From CAZLPY01 sp964561525 (GTDB taxonomy: Bacteria; Patescibacteriota; UBA1384; CAJBMM01): a DNA stretch of 15,718 bases. The stretch is taken from assembly GCA_964561525.1 (NCBI GenBank), contig CAZLPY010000016.1:1-15718 (forward strand). The letters run 5' to 3'. Position 1 is the first letter of the stretch. Every line of letters starts with the position of its first letter. Positions 6,481 through 11,489 of the stretch are shown in pieces. Under the pieces are notes generated by a model that ran no database searches, had not been told where the DNA came from, and saw nothing but the letters and a program-made list of their open reading frames with translations. The translations under genes and the position numbers were made by a program.

Positions 6481-7896
6481 AAGGAAATGCTGAAACTAAG
6501 AAATACACTAACTAAAAAAATTGAAGATTTTCCGAGCTTGGAAGAAATCAAGGCTCGAGCAGAAGGGCGGCGATTTGTCAGCATCTATACCTGTGGGCCG
6601 ACGGTGTACGATTATGCCTCGATTGGCAATTTTTCCGCGTATCTAATGGCCGATTTGGTCAAGCGCTATCTTACATATCTCAGCTACCCAGTCAAACACG
6701 TCATAAACATTACTGATGTAGGGCACTTAGTAGCCGATGCCGATGTGGCGGGTGAAGATAAATTAGAGGCTGCGGCTAAAAAAGAGGGGACTGACCCGAC
6801 CAAAATTGCCGCAAAATATACTGAGCAGTTTTTAGCTGATGCAAAAGCGCTCGATATTACAGCTGATCAGTGGCCAAAAGCGACCGATCACATAGCTGAG
6901 ATGATTTCTATTATCGAGACGCTGGTCAAAAATGGCTGTGCATACGTGGCCGAGTCTGGCGTTTATTTTGATGTGACGAAAGATGCGGATTATGGAAAAC
7001 TCTCGGGCAATAACCTCGATCAATTAAAAGCAGGGGCTCGGGTTGAGGTACATCCGGACAAGCATCACCCCGCCGATTTTGCGTTGTGGAAATTAAACCA
7101 ACCACATCACCTGCAGCAGTGGGACAGTCCGTGGGGTCACGGCTACCCAGGCTGGCACATCGAGTGCTCGGCCATGAGCATGAAATACCTCGGAGAGCAG
7201 ATCGATATCCATACGGGAGGCGAGGATAACATTTTTCCCCATCACGAATCCGAAATTGCCCAAAGTGAATGTGCTACGGGCCAAAAACCTTTTGTAAAAT
7301 TCTGGCTGCATCGGCAATTTATGACGGTGAATGGCCAAAAGATGAGCAAGAGCCTCGGCAATACCTACCGCTTGCAGGATTTGCTGGACAAAGGGTTTGA
7401 ACCGGAGGATTTTCGGATGTTGGTGCTTTCGGCGCATTATCGCACCGGACTTAATTTTACTTGGGGAGCGTTAAAAGCGGCGCGAGAGCGAAGACTGCGA
7501 TGGAAGAGCGTCATGAATCACGAAACATGGAACATGAAACACGATAAATCGGAACGCCCTCGCGAAACTAAGATTCTGGGTGCGATAATGGAAACACTTG
7601 ATAATGACCTAAACACACCTGAGGCGTTTGCAATCATTGATGCTGAAGTGACAAAAATCAATCGTGGCGAGGTAGTAAGCAGCACAGAATTGTGGCAAAC
7701 TGTTGACAAGCTGTTTGCATTAGGATTATCTAAAGCTGATGAGGTACCGCATGAGGTCGCTCAGTTAATCCAGCAATTGGACAGTGCGCGCAGCCACCAG
7801 GATTATGCACAGGCCGATAGTATCCGCAGCGAGATAGAATCGCGCGGGTATTCGGTACAAACTACTGCAGTTGGATCGATCGCTCAAAAGAAATAA
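6469..7896 (+). CDS. cysS: Cysteinyl-tRNA synthetase
   Basis: Class I aminoacyl-tRNA synthetase that charges tRNA-Cys. Zinc ligands match the family: C42 (TCGPTVYD), C233 (GWHIECSAMS), H258 and E262 (FPHHESE). The KMSKS loop is intact at residues 291-295. The HIGH motif, however, reads SIGN (residues 51-54): the usual first His is Ser. A linker at about 349-360 is encoded by a dispersed repeat. The C-terminal helical region (about 375-475) resembles the family but lacks the usual terminal GTxW. At 475 residues the length is normal. The start is uncertain: ATG 6469 has no ribosome binding site and lies in a repeat, while ATG 6487 gives the family-like MLKLRNTLTKK with AAGGA close by. The MIP channel gene follows after 23 bases. 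Confidence 0.96.
   Translation: MKHGKEMLKLRNTLTKKIEDFPSLEEIKARAEGRRFVSIYTCGPTVYDYASIGNFSAYLMADLVKRYLTYLSYPVKHVINITDVGHLVADADVAGEDKLEAAAKKEGTDPTKIAAKYTEQFLADAKALDITADQWPKATDHIAEMISIIETLVKNGCAYVAESGVYFDVTKDADYGKLSGNNLDQLKAGARVEVHPDKHHPADFALWKLNQPHHLQQWDSPWGHGYPGWHIECSAMSMKYLGEQIDIHTGGEDNIFPHHESEIAQSECATGQKPFVKFWLHRQFMTVNGQKMSKSLGNTYRLQDLLDKGFEPEDFRMLVLSAHYRTGLNFTWGALKAARERRLRWKSVMNHETWNMKHDKSERPRETKILGAIMETLDNDLNTPEAFAIIDAEVTKINRGEVVSSTELWQTVDKLFALGLSKADEVPHEVAQLIQQLDSARSHQDYAQADSIRSEIESRGYSVQTTAVGSIAQKK
7517..7547. repeat. Family C repeat inside cysS (copy 2)
   Basis: Within the cysS frame, CACGAAACATGG followed by AACATGAAACACG repeats the intergenic word family found at 6446-6480. It encodes part of a His/Met/Asn-rich linker (about residues 349-360) between the catalytic core and the C-terminal helical domain. 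Confidence 0.55.
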
Positions 7897-7919
7897 CGAA
7901 AAACAACAAAAGGAGTTAT

Positions 7920-8654
7920 ATGTTTGAAGAAGGCCTCGGCAAAAAGTTATTTGCCGAATATGTAGGGGCATTTATCGTGACGGCGAGCGTGATCTTTCCG
8001 GCTATCGCTCTTCGCGATGCTGGTCTCGGCGCGTTTTTGTTTATCATGTTTACCGCCGGAATGGGGATTGCCATTGCCACGTGGCTGTTTCGTGATGTGA
8101 GTGGTGCTCAAGTTAATCCAGCGGTGACGTTTGCGATGATGTTGACTCGCAAAACATCGGTAGCGATGGGCATTTTGTACTGGATTGTGCAGATGGCCGG
8201 TGGGCTTGGCGCAGCGATGTTTGCCCAGGCCGGATTTAAATTGGATAGTGGATCAGCTGCTGATTTGGCCAATTTTGGTACGGCGCTTCCGACGCAGGGC
8301 TACCATGATTATCAAATTGTGATGATGGAAGCAATTGGGGTGTTTTTGTTGGTTTCGGTGGTGTTGGCTGTATCCAAAATGCAGGATAAAGTGCTGGCTG
8401 GCCTCGCCATTGGGTTTGCGCTGCTGGTTGGTGTAGTAATGACCGCACCGGTCAGTGGAGGTGCGCTTAACCCTGCGCGGGAGTTTGGACCAATGTTTGC
8501 GGCCGGGGTATTTAAGCCCGAATATGTGTGGTATTACCTTGTTGGCCCAGCCTTGGGTGCTTTGGTTGCAGTGGTTGTAAATATGCTAACGACTGATGGA
8601 TTTAATTTTGCGATGCCGCAGGTGAAGCGGGTGACGACACGATCGAGGAAATAG
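7920..8654 (+). CDS. MIP-family channel (aquaporin/glycerol facilitator type)
   Basis: A 244-residue six-helix membrane channel for water or small neutral solutes. Both half-helix signatures are present: SGAQVNPAV with N66-P67-A68, and SGGALNPAREFGP with N184-P185-A186-R187, where the Arg belongs to the selectivity filter. The fifth-helix position that is His in E. coli AqpZ is Val by my hand alignment (GFALLVGVVMTAPVSGG). NPAREFGP resembles the NPARDFGP of glycerol facilitators. The pore may therefore be wider than a strict water channel, though the substrate cannot be decided from sequence. The ATG has AGGAG at 7911-7915, four bases upstream. It is probably co-transcribed with cysS. Its stop codon lies at the start of a family A repeat. 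Confidence 0.93.
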   Translation: MFEEGLGKKLFAEYVGAFIVTASVIFPAIALRDAGLGAFLFIMFTAGMGIAIATWLFRDVSGAQVNPAVTFAMMLTRKTSVAMGILYWIVQMAGGLGAAMFAQAGFKLDSGSAADLANFGTALPTQGYHDYQIVMMEAIGVFLLVSVVLAVSKMQDKVLAGLAIGFALLVGVVMTAPVSGGALNPAREFGPMFAAGVFKPEYVWYYLVGPALGALVAVVVNMLTTDGFNFAMPQVKRVTTRSRK

Positions 8655-8780
8655 GTAGTAGGTTATAGGTCGTCCGTCCCTCGCCCTTTCGACAAGCTCA
8701 GGGCTACAGAGGACAGGTAGGTAGCTTGCCGGCCGTAGCCTTGGCGAAGGCTGGTAGGTGGTAGTACGTAGGACGTAGGA
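8652..8780. repeat. Composite intergenic repeat block (family A copy 2 plus hairpins)
   Basis: TAGGTAGTAGGTTATAGG words on the left and GGTAGGTGGTAGTACG on the right enclose two small palindromes. One is GCCCT/AGGGC (8683-8687 with 8700-8704) in a CTTTCGACAAGCTCAGGG context of a type widespread in bacteria. The other is AGCCTT/AAGGCT (8737-8742 with 8747-8752). The stop codon of the MIP gene is part of the first word. Confidence 0.65.
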
Positions 8781-8785
8781 AATGG

Positions 8786-8826
8786 AAAGAGGCTTTTTGA
8801 TGGTTACGACCACGAAGCCTCTTTTT
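8786..8826 (+). terminator. Terminator between the MIP channel and dus genes
   Basis: A 10-bp stem (8786-8795 with 8815-8824) with an inner four-pair hairpin (8801-8804 with 8809-8812) and five Ts at 8822-8826. It could work on both strands because the left arm begins with As, but only the plus strand has a gene to end here. Confidence 0.75.
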
Positions 8827-8839
8827 GATAGTGCCAGAT

Positions 8840-8867
8840 ACGACATTTAGGCATTTTATGGTATAGT
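8840..8867 (+). promoter_or_regulatory. Extended -10 promoter giving leaderless dus mRNA
   Basis: TGGTATAGT (8859-8867) is an extended -10 element; ACGACA at 8840-8845 is a partial -35 with a 16-base spacer. The -10 ends only 7 bases before the ATG at 8875, so transcription should begin at or next to the start codon. There is no ribosome binding site. Confidence 0.65.
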
Positions 8868-8874
8868 AAGTGCC

Positions 8875-9915
8875 ATGCAGTATGATCGAACTATTAACGG
8901 CCGTCCGCTCGTCGGTCTGTCCCCGATGGCGGGCTACACCGACTCGGCTTTTCGGGCTATTTGTCGTGAATTGGGGGCTGATTTTGTAGTGACAGAGCTT
9001 GTCTCGGCTGATGGCATCATTCAAAGTTGGCGCGCAGGTCAGGCCTTAAGTAAAAGCTTTGAATTAATGTACTTTGATCAATCCGAGCGGCCGGTTTTTG
9101 TGCAACTTTTCGGCGGTGATCCAAAAAAGCTCGAGGAGGCAGCACGCATTGTAGCCGGTGAGATGAAGCCCGATGGGTTAGACATCAACATGGGCTGCCC
9201 CGCGCATAAAGTAGTGTGCAATGGCTACGGTTGCGCTTTACTTAAAAATCCGAGCCTGGCTGCCAAAGTGGTGAAAGCAGCCAAAAAGGGCAGTAACTTG
9301 TCAGTCTCTGTAAAAACACGCATCGGCTGGTCGGATGATTCACTGATTGATCAGTTCGCGCTTGCGATCGCTGAGGCAGGAGCTGACATGTTGGCGCTGC
9401 ATGGCCGCACCTACGAGCAAGGATTTATCGGTGAGGCTAATTGGGAGCCCATTTATCGCATCAAGCACGCTATTTCGATTCCAGTATTTGGCAATGGGGA
9501 TATTCGGAGCGGCGCAGACGCGGTAAACAAAGTAAAACAGTTGGATGGAATCCTAATTGGCCGCGCCGCAGTTGGCAATCCCTGGATTTTCGCTGAAGCA
9601 AGGCAAGCATTATCTATGATGGAAAAAGAAGGAGTCGGGAGCCTCACGCTCACCAATTTTGCAGTATCATGGGACATCAAAATGGATTTACTGCGTCGGC
9701 ATGCCCAAATCAAGTTTCAGCAAAAAGGTGTGCGCGGAATCGTTGAAATGCGTAAATTTATCCCAGCCTACATCCGCGGCTTGCCATACGCCGGTGAACT
9801 CCGTGCAGCCATTAATCAAATAAATACACTCGAAGACGTTGAGGTGTTGATTGGCAAATTGCAGCATTTAACCGCCACTCCGCTTGCGCAAACGAAGGCA
9901 CCTGTGGCAGTATAG
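8875..9915 (+). CDS. dusB: tRNA-dihydrouridine synthase (Dus family)
   Basis: FMN- and NADPH-dependent enzyme that reduces uridines in the D-loop of tRNA. The TIM barrel opens with LSPMAGYTDSAFR (FMN-site region). The catalytic cysteine is C108 in DINMGCPAHKV. Then follow KTRIGW near 146, LHGRTYEQGF near 177 and VFGNGDIRSG near 205, ending the barrel with ILIGRAAVGNPWIF. A C-terminal helical tRNA-binding domain covers about 260-330. At 346 residues it matches DusB-type proteins; the B subfamily is my reading, the Dus family is certain. The mRNA is predicted to be leaderless (promoter 8840-8867). The next gene follows after 51 bases. Confidence 0.95.
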   Translation: MQYDRTINGRPLVGLSPMAGYTDSAFRAICRELGADFVVTELVSADGIIQSWRAGQALSKSFELMYFDQSERPVFVQLFGGDPKKLEEAARIVAGEMKPDGLDINMGCPAHKVVCNGYGCALLKNPSLAAKVVKAAKKGSNLSVSVKTRIGWSDDSLIDQFALAIAEAGADMLALHGRTYEQGFIGEANWEPIYRIKHAISIPVFGNGDIRSGADAVNKVKQLDGILIGRAAVGNPWIFAEARQALSMMEKEGVGSLTLTNFAVSWDIKMDLLRRHAQIKFQQKGVRGIVEMRKFIPAYIRGLPYAGELRAAINQINTLEDVEVLIGKLQHLTATPLAQTKAPVAV

Positions 9916-9966
9916 TGGTGATCGGACAAGTGCCGATAGATCTCGAACAATTAGGGGGAGATGATC

Positions 9967-10413
9967 ATGGCTCGGAAACCGCCACGTCTACCAAAGATTA
10001 GAGTGACGCATCGTTGCTGCCGGTATCGCACTGAAAGTGGCAAGGTAGTACAGCTCAATGAATACCTGATCGATGGCCACGGTGCACGCATCGCTAATCC
10101 GCGCACATCAAAAACAATACCAGTCAACCCGCTATTGGATTATCAATGCGATTTTAGCCACGGTTGCGCCATTCGATTTGCTGCCTACCGGTCGAGGCAA
10201 GTCGTAGCACCGAAGGCTTGTGAATTGAGTTATGACGAGATCATCGAGCTCGCAGCCCGTCACCGGCAGATGTTTGAACCACAGGAAATTGCGTGGATGC
10301 GTCACAAACTTCATGTGGCATTGGAGCAACTGCGCAAGCATCTCGTCTGTCTCGAAACGGCGCATTCGGGTGTTCCGCCGACCCGCGAAAGACTACAGCT
10401 CTATATCGTTTAA
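9967..10413 (+). CDS. Unknown 148-residue basic protein
   Basis: No family recognised. The N-terminus is basic (ARKPPRLPKIRV), followed by several Cys and His residues in the first half (CCRYR, YQCDFSHGC) that might hold a metal, though the spacing matches no motif I know. The second half looks helical, with an amphipathic stretch (ELAARHRQMFEPQEIAWMRHKLHVALEQLRKHL). There is no signal peptide. The frame also has an ATG at 9961, but the ribosome binding site GGGGGAG (9954-9960) abuts it. The ATG at 9967 has the right 6-base spacing and is taken as the start. It may be co-transcribed with dus. Confidence 0.75.
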   Translation: MARKPPRLPKIRVTHRCCRYRTESGKVVQLNEYLIDGHGARIANPRTSKTIPVNPLLDYQCDFSHGCAIRFAAYRSRQVVAPKACELSYDEIIELAARHRQMFEPQEIAWMRHKLHVALEQLRKHLVCLETAHSGVPPTRERLQLYIV

Positions 10414-10417
10414 CCAA

Positions 10418-10444
10418 CGCCCACCGGCTCTTCTCCGGTGGGCG
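10418..10444. other. GC-rich hairpin after the 9967-10413 gene
   Basis: A perfect 10-bp stem (10418-10427 with 10435-10444, 7-base loop) starts 4 bases after the stop. No T-run follows; the -35 of the next promoter begins 5 bases later. It may stabilise the mRNA 3' end or act as a weak terminator. Confidence 0.6.
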
Positions 10445-10448
10445 CTAC

Positions 10449-10477
10449 TTGACAGATCGACAGTAACCTGCTAAAGT
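10449..10477 (+). promoter_or_regulatory. Promoter P1 of the large structured RNA
   Basis: TTGACA (10449-10454), a 17-base spacer and TAAAGT (10472-10477). Transcription should start near 10484. No open reading frame of note follows on this strand for 1 kb, while a series of strong RNA helices begins 14 bases further on. Confidence 0.7.
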
Positions 10478-10496
10478 CGCTTAAGTTTGTGGCAGA

Positions 10497-10670
10497 GCGT
10501 GGTGACCTCAAGCCTGCAACAAGAGGGCGATCTTTTGGCGCAAGCAGTCCCGCGAAGCGGGATAATGAGCCGCAAAGTCGACAGAGATGACAGGCGAAGA
10601 GTCACTAGCAGTATATTTTATCGCAAACAAATGATTAACAACGTGCTTTTTTTAATCAGGTGAGGCCACG
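10497..10670 (+). repeat. RNA domain A (unit 1 of the internal duplication)
   Basis: It shares with unit 2, in the same order, GCGTGGTGAC (10497-10506), the block GCGCAAGYAGTCCC with its pairing partner GGGAYAATGAGC (10538-10570), TCACTAGCA (10602-10610) and TCGCAAA (10621-10627). Arm a is held by 10512-10516 with 10591-10595 and by the helix 10528-10539 with 10569-10580. A 7-bp hairpin (10632-10638 with 10652-10658) lies near the 3' side. Confidence 0.75.
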
Positions 10671-10823
10671 AGGCAGTAGTCTGGCTGGAATTTAGGAACC
10701 AACTGGTTTCATCGCATAAAGATGTACAAGCAATTCAATGTGCCTTTTAAATATAATGGGTACCTGCTCACTACAATCTGATGAAGCTTTACCTTTATTC
10801 TGGCCGGGCTATTGCTTCTTTTT

Positions 10824-11076
10824 GCGTGGTGACTCCGACGCTCGCACGCTCGAGGCATCCTTTTCAGCGCAAGTAGTCCCACAGAGCTTGAAAAGCGTAG
10901 TGGGACAATGAGCATGAAAGGTGCCAGAGCTAGCCGAGCGAGGATCACTAGCATCTGCTCTGCCCAACTTAAGTAACTGGTCGCAAAAGATGCTAGTGAT
11001 TCCGACACGACGCCTCCGCTAATCCTGCTTTAAGGCAGGCTTAAACGGAAATGGTCGGGCACGGAAGTCACCACGC
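10824..11076 (+). repeat. RNA domain C (unit 2 of the internal duplication)
   Basis: Second copy of the unit: GCGTGGTGAC at 10824-10833, the core block at 10867-10913, TCACTAGCA at 10945-10953 and TCGCAAA at 10981-10987. It forms a four-way junction. Arm a is CGCTCG/CGAGCG (10847-10852 with 10935-10940) leading to the core hairpin. Arm b is 10944-10956 with 10988-11000. Arm c is CCGAC/GTCGG (11002-11006 with 11054-11058), enclosing TCCG/CGGA (11015-11018 with 11046-11049) and CCTGC/GCAGG (11024-11028 with 11035-11039). Confidence 0.75.
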
Positions 11077-11103
11077 TTCTTTAATCAAAGTATGATTTCA
11101 AGC

Positions 11104-11170
11104 CAGAAATAACCCTGACCTATTGACATTACTTAGAAAGAGTGGTATAAATTAGGGTTATTTCTGTTTT
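11104..11170 (+). promoter_or_regulatory. Perfect 13-bp inverted repeat around promoter P2; possible RNA 3' end
   Basis: Arms CAGAAATAACCCT (11104-11116) and AGGGTTATTTCTG (11154-11166) match perfectly across a 37-base interval that contains promoter P2. The right arm covers the expected start site. A TTTT run follows at 11167-11170. It may be an operator with separated half-sites, or a terminator hairpin for the upstream RNA. Confidence 0.6.
11123..11151 (+). promoter_or_regulatory. Promoter P2 (near consensus, extended -10)
   Basis: TTGACA (11123-11128), a 17-base spacer and TATAAA (11146-11151), preceded by TGG to give an extended -10. Transcription should start near 11158. The first plausible gene downstream begins at 11490, so the leader would be about 330 bases, including the family B repeat at 11288-11403. 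The stretch 11171-11287 has only small hairpins (for example TTTTG/CAAAA near 11245-11262) and no gene that I can see. Confidence 0.75.
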
Positions 11171-11287
11171 GCAACAAGCCTCAAAGCTTTCGCTAGGCAG
11201 AGGTACATCAATAATTTGGAGAAAGAGTACTTCCTTCTTGAGTTGTTTTGGTATGTCAAAACTCATGGGAGCAGTGAGTGCGTGAGG

Positions 11288-11403
11288 AAAATGACGAATG
11301 ACTAATTCCTAATTTCTAATGAATGTTTTAATGTCTAATGTCCAATTGATTATTTAGGCATTGGGTTTCATTAGATATTAGACATTAGAAATTTGACATT
11401 TGC
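11288..11403. repeat. A/T-rich inverted repeat (family B, copy 2)
   Basis: ATGACGAATGACTAATTCC and TAATTTCTAATGAATG on the left are mirrored by CATTAGATATTAGACATTAG and AAATTTGACATTTG on the right. The words match those at 2298-2410. It lies in the leader region ahead of the 11490 gene. Confidence 0.7.
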
Positions 11404-11489
11404 GCCCTACGCGCCCTCTCTGCTCCTCTGAGCATGACATAGTATCAAAATCGCCATTCGGCGTACTTTTCGAAGGGGGTAGTACGAAA

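Larger units (their letters stand above)
10484..11076 (+). ncRNA. Candidate large structured non-coding RNA with duplicated domain
   Basis: About 590 bases without a credible gene fold by hand into three adjacent elements. Domain A (10498-10670) is closed by CGTGG/CCACG plus CCTCA/TGAGG around a 3-base bulge. Helix B pairs 10673-10691 with 10797-10815, 19 bp without a break and with five G-U pairs. Domain C (10824-11076) is closed by an 11-bp helix plus three more pairs after a bulge. It contains three arms: 10847-10940, 10944-11000 (13-bp stem) and 11002-11058. The G-U pairs are valid only for a plus-strand transcript, which agrees with promoter P1. Domains A and C are diverged copies with compensatory changes (see findings). 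The 3' end is uncertain and could extend to the inverted repeat at 11104-11170. Length and complexity recall OLE, ROOL or GOLLD RNAs, but I see nothing that identifies any of them. Confidence 0.75.

Noticed and set aside
10778..10784. CTGATGA, the start of a hammerhead ribozyme core
   Set aside because: No matching GAAA segment and stems II/III follow at suitable distance, so it is most likely chance.
10480..10973. 8-base complementarity between CTTAAGTT (10480-10487) and AACTTAAG (10966-10973)
   Set aside because: Half of the first arm lies upstream of the predicted transcription start, and the sequence is largely self-palindromic, so it is not used as a long-range pairing.
10709..11008. 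A 99-codon open frame on the minus strand across the structured RNA
   Set aside because: No ribosome binding site or promoter was evident, the composition is not gene-like, and the plus-strand RNA features (G-U pairs, duplicated structure) explain the sequence better.
10484..11076. Group I or II intron, RNase P RNA, tmRNA or a tandem riboswitch as explanation of the structured region
   Set aside because: I see no domain V or GUGYG boundary, no group I P7 core, no RNase P P4 signature and no tmRNA ends. A riboswitch is unlikely because a separate strong promoter (11123-11151) lies between the structure and the next gene.
11400..11489. Upstream TTG-initiated extension of the secreted protein
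   Set aside because: It overlaps the end of a repeat, has no ribosome binding site and would place 30 residues before an excellent signal peptide that has its own AAGGGGG and ATG.
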